Assembly: GCA_015075645.1 (NCBI GenBank)
Contig: JABTUF010000007.1
Location: 364,501 to 420,213, forward strand
DNA from: Burkholderiales bacterium
Lineage (GTDB): Bacteria; Pseudomonadota; Gammaproteobacteria; Burkholderiales; Casimicrobiaceae
DNA: 55,713 bases
Direction: 5' to 3'
Shown: positions 37,898 through 47,179 of the stretch, piece after piece
Layout: each line of letters begins with the position of its first letter
Numbering within the stretch: position 1 is the stretch's first letter
Made by a program: the position numbers and the translations under genes
Notes under the pieces: generated by a model
Databases searched by the model: none
Told to the model about the DNA's origin: nothing
Seen by the model: only the letters and a program-made list of their open reading frames with translations

Positions 37898-39322
37898 ATG
37901 GCTTCGACGGACCAGAAAATCTCCCGCACCGCGCTGCTCGCGATGGTGGTCGGCGGCATGGTGGGGGCGGGCATCTTCGCGCTGCCGTCGCGGTTCGGCG
38001 GCGTGACCGGTCCGATCGGCGCGATCATCGCGTGGGCGATCGCCGGCACCGGCATGTACATGCTGGCGCGCGTGTTCCAGTTCCTGGGCGAGCGCAAGCC
38101 CGACCTCGACGCCGGCGTGTTCGCCTACGCCAAGGAAGGCTTCGGCGAGTATCCGGGCTTCCTTTCGGCGTTCGGCTACTGGATCGGCAGTTGCATCGGC
38201 AACGTCTCGTACTGGGTGCTGATCAAGTCCACGCTCGGCGCCTTCTTCCCGGTCTTCGGCGACGGCAACACGGTCACGGCGATCGTCGTGGCCTCGATCG
38301 GCATCTGGCTCTTCCACTTCCTGATCCTGCGCGGCACGCAGCAGGCGGCCGCCATCAACAAGATCGTGACCATCGCCAAGGTGGTTCCGATCCTGACCTT
38401 CATCCTGATCCTGATCTTCGCCTTCAAGGCCGACCTCTTCCGCTACAACCTGTACGGCGGCGACCTCACCAACGGCGTGTTCGAGCAGGTCAAGGCGACG
38501 ATGCTCGTCACGGTGTTCGTGTTCCTGGGCATCGAAGGTGCGAGCGTGTACTCGCGCTTCGCGAAGGAGCGCAGCGACATCGGCTTCGCCACGATCACCG
38601 GCTTCATCATCGTCACCTCGCTCATGGTCCTGGTGACGCTGCTGCCCTACGCGGTGTTGCAGCGCGCCGACATCGCCGGCCAGACGGCGCCGTCGATGGC
38701 CGGCGTGCTCGAGGCCGTCGTCGGCCCCTGGGGGCGGTGGTTCATCAGCATCGGCGTGATCGTCTCGGTGCTGGGCGCCTACCTCGCGTGGACGCTGATC
38801 TGCGCCGAGGTGCTCTCCGCCGCCGCGCGCAACAAGGACATGCCGAGCGTGTTCGCGAAGGAGAACGCCAACAAGGTCCCGGTCGCCGCCCTGTGGCTCA
38901 CCAACATCATCGTGCAGGTGATCGTGATCACGACCTACTGGTCGCGCGACGCGTTCAACCTGATGCTCGACCTGACCGCGGCGGTGTCGCTGATCCCGTT
39001 CCTGCTGTGCGCCGGCTACGGGTGGATGCTGGTCGCGCGCGGCGAGACCTACGACAGGAACCCGGAGGGCCGCACGCGGGACCTGTGGATCGCGATCGTC
39101 GCCACCTTCTACACGGCGTTCCTGGTGTATGCCGCGGGCATGAAGTTCGTCGTGCTTTCCGCCGTCCTCTACGGCCCGGGCACGATCCTCTACTACTGGT
39201 CGCGGCGCGAGCAGAACCTGCCGGTGTTCACCAAGACCACCGACTGGGTCATCTTCGTCGTCGCGATGATCGGCGCCGTCGTCGGAGTCTATTGGCTCGC
39301 GACCGGCACCATCGAGATCTGA
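37898..39322 (+). CDS. arcD: Arginine/ornithine antiporter-type APC permease
   Basis: Inner-membrane transporter (474 aa, about 12 helices) of the amino acid-polyamine-organocation superfamily, ArcD-like. Helix 1 carries the substrate-binding glycine motif MVGAGIFALPSRFGG, followed by DAGVFAYAKEGFGEYPGFLSAFGYWIGSCIGNVSYW and VFVFLGIEGASVYSRFAKER. In homologues it swaps external arginine for internal ornithine (or citrulline/agmatine). It lies 34 bases before arcA with a good ribosome-binding site, so transport and deimination are linked. A paralogue is encoded at 51268-52698. Confidence 0.92.
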   Translation: MASTDQKISRTALLAMVVGGMVGAGIFALPSRFGGVTGPIGAIIAWAIAGTGMYMLARVFQFLGERKPDLDAGVFAYAKEGFGEYPGFLSAFGYWIGSCIGNVSYWVLIKSTLGAFFPVFGDGNTVTAIVVASIGIWLFHFLILRGTQQAAAINKIVTIAKVVPILTFILILIFAFKADLFRYNLYGGDLTNGVFEQVKATMLVTVFVFLGIEGASVYSRFAKERSDIGFATITGFIIVTSLMVLVTLLPYAVLQRADIAGQTAPSMAGVLEAVVGPWGRWFISIGVIVSVLGAYLAWTLICAEVLSAAARNKDMPSVFAKENANKVPVAALWLTNIIVQVIVITTYWSRDAFNLMLDLTAAVSLIPFLLCAGYGWMLVARGETYDRNPEGRTRDLWIAIVATFYTAFLVYAAGMKFVVLSAVLYGPGTILYYWSRREQNLPVFTKTTDWVIFVVAMIGAVVGVYWLATGTIEI

Positions 39323-39356
39323 GCGGCTCCATTCGAGAGGCGAGAGAGGAAAGCAC

Positions 39357-40610
39357 ATGGCAAACGCAAAGGAAGTCAAGTTCGGCGTCCATTCCGAAGT
39401 CGGCCAGCTGCGCAAGGTGATGGTCTGCGCGCCCGGCCGCGCGCATCAACGCCTCACGCCGTCGAACTGCGACCAGCTCCTGTTCGACGACGTGCTTTGG
39501 GTCGAGAACGCCAAGCGCGACCACTTCGACTTCGTGCAGAAGATGCGCGACCGCGGCATCGACGTGGTCGAGATGCACAACCTGCTCGCCGAGACGGTCG
39601 CCGTGCCGGAAGGCAAGAAGTGGCTCCTCGACCACCAGATCGTCCCCAACCAGGTGGGGCTGGGCTTCATCGACGAACTGCGGAGCTACCTCGAGGGGCT
39701 CTCGGATCGCGACCTCGCGGAGACGATGATCGGCGGCCTGTCGATCCACGAGTTTCCCGAATCGGTCGGCGGCAAGGCGCTGCAGGTGGTCAAGGAGGCC
39801 GCGGCGGGCACCGAGTACCTGCTCACGCCGGTGCCCAACACGCTCTACACCCGCGACACCACCTGCTGGATCTACGGCGGCGTGACGCTGAACCCGCTCT
39901 ACTGGCCGGCCCGGCACGAGGAGACGATCCTCACCACGGCGATCTACAAGTTCCACCCCGACTTCGCCGGCAAGGTCAACGTCTGGTGGGGCGATCCCCA
40001 GGAGGACCACGGCCTCGCCACGCTCGAAGGCGGCGACGTGATGCCGATCGGCAAGGGCGTCGTGCTGATCGGGATGAGCGAACGCACGTCGCGCCAGGCG
40101 ATCAGCCAGCTCGCGGCGGCGCTGTTCAAGAAGAAGGCGGCGAGCCGCGTGATCGTCGCGGCGATCCCGAAGATCCGCGCCGCGATGCACCTCGACACCG
40201 TGTTCACCTTCGCCGACCGCGACTGCGTGCTGCTGGCGCCCGACTTTCTCGCGAAGACGACGACGTTCTCGTACTACCCGAGCAGCCACGCGAGCGGGAT
40301 CGAGTTCCGCGCCGAGAAGAAGCCGTTCGTCGACGTCGTCGCCGAGTCGCTGGGCCTGAAGAAGCTCCGGGTCGTCGAAGCCGGCGGCACCGACTACCAG
40401 CGCGAGCGCACGCAATGGGACAGCGGCGCGAACCTCGTGTGCGCGTCGCCGGGCGTCGTCTACGCCTACGACCGCAACACCTACACCAACACGCTGCTGC
40501 GCAAGGCCGGCATCGAAGTGATCACGATCGTCGGCGCGGAACTCGGACGGGGCCGCGGCGGCGGGCACTGCATGACCTGCCCGATCATCCGCGACCCGGT
40601 CGACTTCTGA
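39357..40610 (+). CDS. arcA: Arginine deiminase
   Basis: Cytoplasmic enzyme (417 aa) hydrolysing L-arginine to citrulline and ammonia. N-terminal FGVHSEVGQLRKVMVCAPGRAHQRLTP, central TLEGGDVMPIGKGVVLIGMSERTS, LDTVFTFADRDCVL, and the C-terminal catalytic GGGHCMTCPIIRDPVDF with nucleophile C405 and H404 nearby. Length and ends match ArcA of Pseudomonas from memory. Ribosome-binding site GAGAGGAAAG ahead of the ATG. arcB (ornithine carbamoyltransferase) and arcC (carbamate kinase) do not follow; a hairpin and then an Na+/H+ antiporter gene do. Confidence 0.97.
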   Translation: MANAKEVKFGVHSEVGQLRKVMVCAPGRAHQRLTPSNCDQLLFDDVLWVENAKRDHFDFVQKMRDRGIDVVEMHNLLAETVAVPEGKKWLLDHQIVPNQVGLGFIDELRSYLEGLSDRDLAETMIGGLSIHEFPESVGGKALQVVKEAAAGTEYLLTPVPNTLYTRDTTCWIYGGVTLNPLYWPARHEETILTTAIYKFHPDFAGKVNVWWGDPQEDHGLATLEGGDVMPIGKGVVLIGMSERTSRQAISQLAAALFKKKAASRVIVAAIPKIRAAMHLDTVFTFADRDCVLLAPDFLAKTTTFSYYPSSHASGIEFRAEKKPFVDVVAESLGLKKLRVVEAGGTDYQRERTQWDSGANLVCASPGVVYAYDRNTYTNTLLRKAGIEVITIVGAELGRGRGGGHCMTCPIIRDPVDF

Positions 40611-40619
40611 CGCACGCTC

Positions 40620-40652
40620 CGGCGCCGGGGGAGGGGCGGAGCCCCGGCGCCG
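40620..40652 (+). terminator. Hairpin after arcA, likely terminator
   Basis: Perfect 11-bp inverted repeat (arms 40620-40630 and 40642-40652, G/C only) with an 11-base loop, 9 bases after the arcA stop. Only TT follows, so a Rho-independent stop would be weak; 3'-end stabilisation is also possible. Confidence 0.6.
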
Positions 40653-40665
40653 TTCGCACGACCTC

Positions 40666-40691
40666 GCGCCGCGCACGATCGTGCGCGGCGC
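40666..40691. repeat. Perfect 26-base palindrome
   Basis: Each 13-base half (GCGCCGCGCACGA and its complement) meets without a spacer, centre between 40678 and 40679. It lies 14 bases after the arcA hairpin and 85 bases ahead of nhaC. It could be a second transcription-stop hairpin or a protein-binding operator. Confidence 0.7.
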
Positions 40692-40775
40692 ATCCGCTTC
40701 GCACCGCGACCACGGCGTGAGCGGCGCGTACCATGGCGACCTCGCCGTTTCCCCGGCATCCTCCCTTGCACCGCC

Positions 40776-42272
40776 ATGAGCGCCCAGCCTCCCACGCCCG
40801 CCGCGCCCGCCGAACCGCTGTCGCTCGGCGAAGCGCTGATTCCGATCGCCAGCCTGATCCTGCTCGTCGCGCTGTCGTTCTACCTGTTCGGCGACGCGGG
40901 CGCCAAGGGCCCGAACCAGGTCGCGCTCGTGGTCGCGACGGTGATCGCGCTCTCCGTCGCGCGCCGTCGCGGCCAGTCGATGGACACGCTCCGCGACGCC
41001 GCGATCGCGAGCGTCGGCTCGGGCATGGGCGCGATCTTCATCCTGTTCGCGGTCGGAGCGCTGATCGGCACCTGGGCGCTCTCCGGCACGCTGGCGGCGA
41101 TGGTCTACTACGGCCTCCAGATCCTCAACCCGCACTACTTCTACGCCACGACGGTGCTCATCTGCGCGATCGTGTCGTTCGCGATCGGCAGCTCCTGGAC
41201 CGTCGTCGGCACGATCGGCATCGGGCTCATGGGGATCGCCGCGAGCATGAACCTCGATCCGGCGATCACCGCGGGCGCCGTCATCTCCGGCTCGTACTTC
41301 GGCGACAAGTCGTCGCCGCTGTCCGACACCGCCAACCTCTCGGCCGCGACGGCGGGCGCCGACCTCTACGCGCACATCAAGGAGACGGCGATCAGTTCGG
41401 CCGTCGCGGTCGCGATCGCGCTGGCCGTGTTCTGGACGATGGGCACCGACGTCGACTACCAGGGCAACGCGAAGCTCGCGCAGATCGACGCCATCTTCCA
41501 CGTCACGCCGTGGCACTTCGCGCCGCTCGCCGTCGTCGTGGCGCTCGCGCTGTTCAAGGTGCCGCCGTTCACGACCATCTTCGCCGGCGCGCTGGTCGGC
41601 GGAGTGATCGCGGTGATCCTCGCGCCCGAGCGCGTGGCCGCGTTCGCCGCCGCCCGCGATGGCGTGCCCGGCTGGATCGTCCAGATCAAGGGCGTCTGGC
41701 TCGCGCTCGCCTCCGGCTACCACCACGCCTCCGGCATCGCGGCGATCGACACGCTGGTCACGCGCGGCGGCATGGAGCGCATGCTCGACACCGTGTGGCT
41801 CATCATCGTCGCGCTCGCCTTCGGCGGCGTCATCGAGAAGATGGGCGCGCTCGAGCGCCTGATGGCGCCGGTGATCGCCGCCGCGAAGTCCGCGGTCGCG
41901 CTGGTCGCGAGCCTGGTCGGCGCGGCCATCGCGACCAACATCGCCACCGCCGACCAGTACATGGCCGTCGTCCTGCCCGGGCGCATGTTCAAGGGCGCGT
42001 TCGAGAAGCGCGGCTACGCGCCGACCGTGCTGTCGCGCACGATCGGCGACACGGCGACGCCGACGGGCGCCCTGATCCCGTGGAACAGCTGCGGCGCCTA
42101 CATGGCGGTCACGCTCGGCGTCGCGACGGTGAGCTACGCGCCCTGGGCGATCTTCAACATGGTGAGTCCGCTCGTCGCGATCGCCTTCGCGGCCATCGGG
42201 TTCCGCATGCCGCGCACCGCGGTCTCGCCGCAGGCCCCCGAGGCACCCGACGGACCCGCGACGGGCCGGTAG
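40776..42272 (+). CDS. NhaC-family Na+/H+ antiporter
   Basis: Inner-membrane protein (498 aa, about 11-12 helices) of the NhaC antiporter family. Recognised from GSGMGAIFILFAVGALIGTWALSGT, FAIGSSWTVVGTIGIGLMGIA, the conserved ISGSYFGDKSSPLSDTANLSAATAG and IGDTATPTGALIPWNSCGAYMAVTLGV. Members exchange Na+ for H+, and some relatives exchange malate/lactate or amino acids, so the solute is not certain. Same strand as arcDA, separated by 165 bases with two inverted repeats. Confidence 0.92.
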   Translation: MSAQPPTPAAPAEPLSLGEALIPIASLILLVALSFYLFGDAGAKGPNQVALVVATVIALSVARRRGQSMDTLRDAAIASVGSGMGAIFILFAVGALIGTWALSGTLAAMVYYGLQILNPHYFYATTVLICAIVSFAIGSSWTVVGTIGIGLMGIAASMNLDPAITAGAVISGSYFGDKSSPLSDTANLSAATAGADLYAHIKETAISSAVAVAIALAVFWTMGTDVDYQGNAKLAQIDAIFHVTPWHFAPLAVVVALALFKVPPFTTIFAGALVGGVIAVILAPERVAAFAAARDGVPGWIVQIKGVWLALASGYHHASGIAAIDTLVTRGGMERMLDTVWLIIVALAFGGVIEKMGALERLMAPVIAAAKSAVALVASLVGAAIATNIATADQYMAVVLPGRMFKGAFEKRGYAPTVLSRTIGDTATPTGALIPWNSCGAYMAVTLGVATVSYAPWAIFNMVSPLVAIAFAAIGFRMPRTAVSPQAPEAPDGPATGR

Positions 42273-42402
42273 CTGCGGCCGCCTCCGGCGAGGGAAATTC
42301 CGGAATGCACTATCATTGCGCACTCGGCCTTGCCGAGGCGCACCGTCGATGCAACGGCGTCCCGGCGCGCCGCCGTCCGTTCCTATCCCACGGAGTCATC
42401 CC

Positions 42403-43506
42403 ATGATCCGTCTCGCCCAGCGGCGAATCGGCCCCCGATCCCTCGCATTGCCGATGCTCGCCGCACTCGCCGTGCTCGCCGCGTGCCAGCGCGCCGAGGA
42501 GCCGCGCCCGCCCGAGGTCCGGCCGGTCCGCGCGCTGACCATCACCAAGGCGCTCGCCGGCGACGTCGTCGCGCTCAACGGCACGGTGCAGGCCCAGACC
42601 GAGATCAACCAGGCGTTCCGCATCGGCGGACGCCTGGTCGAGCGCAGCGTCAGCATCGGCGACACGATTCATCCGGGCCAGCCGATCGCCCGCCTCGACC
42701 AGCAGAACGAGCAGACGAGCCTCCTCGCCGCCCGCGCGCAGCGCGACGCGGCGATCGCCCGGCAGACCGAGGCGCAGAGCATGTACGTCCGGATGCGCGA
42801 TCTGGTGAAGGAGCGCGCGGTGTCGCAGGCGCAGTTCGAGTCGGCACAGACCGCCGCCCGCGCCGCCGACTCTGCCGTGGAGTCCGCGAATTCGCAGGTG
42901 ACGCTCGCGCAGACGCGCGTGGACGACACCCGGCTGGTCGCGGACGTCGCGGGCGTGGTCACCGCCCAGGGCGCCGAGCCGGGCGAGGTGGTCGGCGCCG
43001 GGCAGATGATCGTGCAGGTCGCGCGCGACGGCGCCCGCGACGCGGTGTTCGACGCGCCGCCGCGCGCCAAGGCCGCGCTCGCGCTCAAGACGCCGATCGC
43101 CGTCGCGCTCACCTCCGATCCCGAGATCACCGCGCAGGCGCTGGTCCGCGAGATCTCGCCACGCGCCGATCCGCTCACCGGCACGTTCCGCATCCGCGCG
43201 AGGCTCCCCAGCCCCCCCGCGCAGATGAGCCTGGGCTCGACCATCACCGGCCGCCTCACGCTCGCCGCCACCGAAGTGATCGAGATCCCGCCCTCCGCGG
43301 TGGTCCGCTCGGATCGGCAGGCCGCGGTCTGGGTCGTCGACCCGAAGACCGGCACGGTCGCGGCGCGGACGATCGAGATCCGCTCGTCGGACCCCAACCG
43401 CGTCGAGGTGGCCTCGGGCCTCGCCCCCGGTGACGTGATCGTCACCGCCGGCGTGCAGGCGCTGCGCCCCGGCCAGAAGGTGAGCATTCTCAAGGCGCAA
43501 CCGTGA
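42403..43506 (+). CDS. RND efflux periplasmic adaptor lipoprotein
   Basis: Membrane fusion protein (367 aa) of an RND pump. N-terminal lipoprotein signal with lipobox LAAC (ALAVLAACQRAEEPRPPEV), lipoyl halves AFRIGGRLVERSVSIGDTIHPGQPIARLD and TRLVADVAGVVTAQGAEPGEVVGAGQ, helical hairpin between them (about 105-165), then beta-barrel and membrane-proximal domains. A CGGAG motif lies ahead of the ATG at 42403; the in-frame ATG at 42316 would lose the lipoprotein signal. The stop overlaps the next start as GTGA. Confidence 0.93.
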   Translation: MIRLAQRRIGPRSLALPMLAALAVLAACQRAEEPRPPEVRPVRALTITKALAGDVVALNGTVQAQTEINQAFRIGGRLVERSVSIGDTIHPGQPIARLDQQNEQTSLLAARAQRDAAIARQTEAQSMYVRMRDLVKERAVSQAQFESAQTAARAADSAVESANSQVTLAQTRVDDTRLVADVAGVVTAQGAEPGEVVGAGQMIVQVARDGARDAVFDAPPRAKAALALKTPIAVALTSDPEITAQALVREISPRADPLTGTFRIRARLPSPPAQMSLGSTITGRLTLAATEVIEIPPSAVVRSDRQAAVWVVDPKTGTVAARTIEIRSSDPNRVEVASGLAPGDVIVTAGVQALRPGQKVSILKAQP

Positions 43507-46500
43507 TCGGCCCGAATCTCTCGGCGTGGTCGCTCAAGCGGCCGTCGCTGATCGTCTTCCTGACGATCATCGTGGTGGCCGCCGGCTACTTCGCGTTCGA
43601 GAAGCTCGGCCGCGACGAGGATCCCCCGTTCACCGTCCGCACGATGATCGTCGCGGCGGCGTGGCCGGGCGCGACCGTCGAGGACACGCTCTCGCAGGTG
43701 ACCGAGCGCCTCGAGCGCACGCTGCAGGAGACGCACAAGTTCGACGTCGTGCGGAGCTACACGACGGCCGGCCAGACGACGATCTTCGTCGATCTCGACG
43801 ACACGACCGACACCGCCGACATCCCCGACGTCTGGTACCGGGTGCGCCGGAACATCTCCGACATGCGCCTCACGCTCCCCCAGGGCGTGATCGGCCCGTT
43901 CTTCAACGACGACTTCGGCGACACCTTCGGCATCATCTACGGCTTCACCGCGGACGGGTTCACGTTCCGCGAGCTGCGCGACTACGTCGAGGCCGCCCGC
44001 TCGAAGCTCCTGCAGGTGCCCGACGTCGCGAAGATCGAGATCGTCGGCGCGCAGGACGAGCGCATCTTCCTCGAGTTCTCGACCGCGACGCTCGCGAGCC
44101 TGCGGCTCGATTTCAGCACGATCATCGGGACGCTGCAGGCGCAGAACGTACTGCGTCCGGCGGGCGTCATCCAGACCGGCAGCGAGCGCGTGTACCTTCG
44201 CGTCAGCGGCGCCTTCGACAACGAGCGCGACATCGAGGCGGTGACGTTCCGCTCGGGCGACCGCATCTACCGGCTGGGCGACATCGCCAAGGTCCGGCGC
44301 GGCACGGTGGACCCGCCGACGCCGATGTTCCGCGTCAACGGCAAGCCGGCGATCGGACTCGCGATCGCGATGCGCGATCGCGGCGACATCCTCGCGCTGG
44401 GCGCGAACATCCGCGAGGCGATGGCCGACGTCAAGGCGGCGCTGCCGGTGGGCATCGAGCCGGTCCTCGTCGCCGACCAGTCGTCGATCGTCGACCACGC
44501 GATCAACGACTTCCTGCTGTCGCTGTGGCAGGCGATCGCCATCATCCTCGTCTGCAGCTTCCTGAGCCTCGGCGTGCGCCCCGGCATCATCGTCGCGCTG
44601 GCGATCCCGATCACGCTGGCGCTCGTGTTCACCGTGATGGACCTGCGGCACATCGCGCTGCAGCGCGTGTCGCTCGGCGCGCTCATCATCGCGCTGACGC
44701 TGCTCGTCGACGACGCGATGACCACGGTCGACGCGATGCTTCGGCGCCTCAAGGCCGGCGACTCCAAGGACGACGCGGCATCGTTCGCCTACCGGACGCT
44801 CGCGGCGCCGATGCTGATCGGCACGCTGGTCACGATCGCGAGCTTCGTGCCGGTCGGCTTCGCGCCCGGCGGCGCGAGCGAGGTTCTGTCGTCGCTGTTC
44901 GGCGTGGTCGCGATCGCGCTGATCGCCTCCTGGCTCGTCGCGGTGATCCTGGGACCGATCCTCGGGAAGGCGATCCTCAAGGCCCCGGAGAAGAAGGCCG
45001 ACGACAAGCCGAGCAAGCTCGTGTCCGGCTACGCGGCGTTCCTCGGCGCGGCGATCCGCTTCCGCTGGATCACGATCGGCATCACCGTCGGAGCGTTCGT
45101 CGCGGCGATGCTCGCGCTGCCGCTCGTGCCGCGCCAGTTCTTCCCGTCCTCCGACCGGCCCGAGCTGCTGGTCGACCTGACGCTGCGCCAGAACGCGTCG
45201 ATCCACGCGAGCGAAGACGTCGCGAAGCGCGTCGAGGCGCTGCTCGACGGCAACCCGGACGTCGAGCGCTACAGCACCTGGGTCGGGCGCGGCGCGATCC
45301 GCTTCTACCTGCCGCTGTCGGTCCACCTCGCCAATCCGTTCTTCTCGCAGATCGTCGTGATCGCGAAGAGCATCGAGGCGCGCGAGCGCCTGCAGGCCCA
45401 GCTCGAGGAGAAGCTCGCGGTCGAGTTCCCGGCGGTCGTGGCGCGCGTCTCGCCCCTCGAGATGGGTCCGCCGGTCGGCTGGCCGATCCAGTACCGGATC
45501 GTCGGTCCCGACAAGGACGAGATCCGCCGGATCTCGGAGAATGTCGCGCAGATCCTCGCCGGCGACACCCGCGTGCGCAACGTCAACTACGACTGGATGG
45601 AGCCCGCGCGGCAGGTGCGCGTCCAGATCGACCAGGACGAGGCGCGGCGGCTCGGCGTGAGTTCGGGCGCGATCGCCGCGATGATGAACGCCGCGGTCGC
45701 CGGCACGACGATCACCCAGGTGCGCGACGACATCTACCTCGTCAACGTCGTGGCGCGCGCGACCGAGGGCGAGCGCGCCTCGTTCGAGAACCTGTCGACG
45801 CTGGCGGTCGCGACGCCCACCGGACGCATGGTCCCGCTGTCGCAGTTCGCCCGATTCTCCGAGGAGCAGGAGTTTCCGCTGGTCTGGCGGCGCGACCGCG
45901 TGCCCACGCTGACGGTGCGCGCGGACGTCGCGCACGGCGTGCTGCCCGAGTCGGTGGTGGTCGCATTGAAGCCGGCGCTGGACGCCTACCAGGCGAAGCT
46001 GCCGCGCCCCTACCGGATCGAGACCGGCGGCATCTACGAGAGCAGCAACGACTCGTCGGCCAACGTGTTCTCGGTCGTGCCGATCATGATCCTGCTGATG
46101 CTCACGTTCATGATGATCCTGCTCACGAGCTTCCGGCGGCTCGCGATGGTGGTCGCCATCCTCCCGCTCGGCCTGATCGGCGTGGTGGGCGCACTGCTCG
46201 TCTTCCAGCGGCCGCTCGGCTTCGTCGCGATCCTCGGCATTCTCGCGCTGATCGGCATGATCGCGAAGAACGCGGTGATCCTGATCGTGTCGATCGAGGC
46301 GGAGCGCGAGGCCGGCAAGAGCGTCGTCGACTCGGTCTACGCGGCCGCGAAGGACCGCCTGACGCCGCTCGTGCTGACCGCGATCTCGACCGTGCTCGGC
46401 CTCATTCCGATCGCGCCGACGATCTTCTGGGGACCGATGGCGATCGCGATCATGGGCGGGCTGCTCGTGGCCTCGCTACTGACGCTGATCCTGCTGCCGG

Positions 46501-46568
46501 TGCTCTACATCACGCTGTTCGGCCGCGAGGACGCGAAGAAGGGCGCGGCGGCGGCTGAGGCGGCCTGA
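43503..46568 (+). CDS. RND efflux transporter, inner-membrane pump
   Basis: Proton-driven pump (1021 aa, 12 helices in two repeats with two large periplasmic domains). N-terminus IGPNLSAWSLKRPSLIVFLTIIVVAAGYFAFEKLGRDEDPPFTVRTMIV; the proton-relay aspartates D403 and D404 are in TLLVDDAMTTVDAM of helix 4; helices 10-11 contain AILGILALIGMIAKNAVILIVSIEAERE. GTG start overlapping the adaptor stop. No outer-membrane factor gene is present, so it must use a TolC/OprM-type channel encoded elsewhere. Substrate unknown; AcrB-like multidrug binding residues were not checked. Confidence 0.95.
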   Translation: MIGPNLSAWSLKRPSLIVFLTIIVVAAGYFAFEKLGRDEDPPFTVRTMIVAAAWPGATVEDTLSQVTERLERTLQETHKFDVVRSYTTAGQTTIFVDLDDTTDTADIPDVWYRVRRNISDMRLTLPQGVIGPFFNDDFGDTFGIIYGFTADGFTFRELRDYVEAARSKLLQVPDVAKIEIVGAQDERIFLEFSTATLASLRLDFSTIIGTLQAQNVLRPAGVIQTGSERVYLRVSGAFDNERDIEAVTFRSGDRIYRLGDIAKVRRGTVDPPTPMFRVNGKPAIGLAIAMRDRGDILALGANIREAMADVKAALPVGIEPVLVADQSSIVDHAINDFLLSLWQAIAIILVCSFLSLGVRPGIIVALAIPITLALVFTVMDLRHIALQRVSLGALIIALTLLVDDAMTTVDAMLRRLKAGDSKDDAASFAYRTLAAPMLIGTLVTIASFVPVGFAPGGASEVLSSLFGVVAIALIASWLVAVILGPILGKAILKAPEKKADDKPSKLVSGYAAFLGAAIRFRWITIGITVGAFVAAMLALPLVPRQFFPSSDRPELLVDLTLRQNASIHASEDVAKRVEALLDGNPDVERYSTWVGRGAIRFYLPLSVHLANPFFSQIVVIAKSIEARERLQAQLEEKLAVEFPAVVARVSPLEMGPPVGWPIQYRIVGPDKDEIRRISENVAQILAGDTRVRNVNYDWMEPARQVRVQIDQDEARRLGVSSGAIAAMMNAAVAGTTITQVRDDIYLVNVVARATEGERASFENLSTLAVATPTGRMVPLSQFARFSEEQEFPLVWRRDRVPTLTVRADVAHGVLPESVVVALKPALDAYQAKLPRPYRIETGGIYESSNDSSANVFSVVPIMILLMLTFMMILLTSFRRLAMVVAILPLGLIGVVGALLVFQRPLGFVAILGILALIGMIAKNAVILIVSIEAEREAGKSVVDSVYAAAKDRLTPLVLTAISTVLGLIPIAPTIFWGPMAIAIMGGLLVASLLTLILLPVLYITLFGREDAKKGAAAAEAA

Positions 46569-46585
46569 ACGCGCGACGGGACCGG

Positions 46586-47179
46586 ATGGCCGCATCCTCC
46601 GACGCAGCCGCCCGGTCCGCGGATGTACCGCCGCCCGCGGTGGCGACGCTCGACCTGCACCTGCAGGAGTCGCGCCAACTCTTCAACATGATGGATCCGG
46701 CGCCGTTCCGCGAGCGCGACCTCGACCCGGCGGCCGAGGCCTACATCGTCGACTGGGGCCGCGAGGCCCCCGCGCGCGGACCGCTGGCGCTCGTCGTGCA
46801 TCTCCGGCCCGAACTCGCGACGCCGGCCACCGCATCGATCCTGCGCGACGCGCTTCACTCCTACTTCCGTGATCGCGCGGTGGCGGCGCGCCGTGACCTG
46901 AAACGCCTGTTCCGCGACGGGCGCATCAGCCTCGCGATCGGCCTCGCGTTCCTCGCGATCGCCTTCGTCACCGCCGAGATCCTCGTCGGCCATTTCTCGA
47001 AGGAGAGCTACGCGACGATCGTCAAGGAGAGCTTGGTGATCGGCGGCTGGGTCGCGCTGTGGCGCCCGATCGAGATCTTCTTCTACGACTGGTGGCCGAT
47101 CCTGCGCGAGGCCCGGCTCTTCGACCGACTGGGCGCGATGGAGGTGCGCGTGGTCGCCGCACCGGCCGCATCGACGTGA
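46586..47179 (+). CDS. Two-helix membrane protein of unknown function, coupled to mrpE
   Basis: A 197-aa protein that I do not recognise. Residues 1-112 are soluble, with a distinctive FNMMDPAPFRERDLDPAAEAYIVDW segment, an EL/VVHLRPEL strand-like stretch and a basic helix (RDALHSYFRDRAVAARRDLKRLF). Two membrane segments follow: about 113-135 (RISLAIGLAFLAIAFVTAEILVG) and about 148-170 (ESLVIGGWVALWRPIEIFFYDWW). The last codons overlap the GTG start of mrpE (GTGA), so it should be translated with the Mrp module; 17 bases separate it from the RND gene. A role as an accessory of the Mrp complex is inference from coupling only. Confidence 0.8.
   Translation: MAASSDAAARSADVPPPAVATLDLHLQESRQLFNMMDPAPFRERDLDPAAEAYIVDWGREAPARGPLALVVHLRPELATPATASILRDALHSYFRDRAVAARRDLKRLFRDGRISLAIGLAFLAIAFVTAEILVGHFSKESYATIVKESLVIGGWVALWRPIEIFFYDWWPILREARLFDRLGAMEVRVVAAPAAST

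Noticed and set aside
39249..42323. 1024-codon open frame on the - strand opposite arcA and nhaC
   Set aside because: Repetitive charged composition, no domain, and fully antisense to two well-recognised genes.
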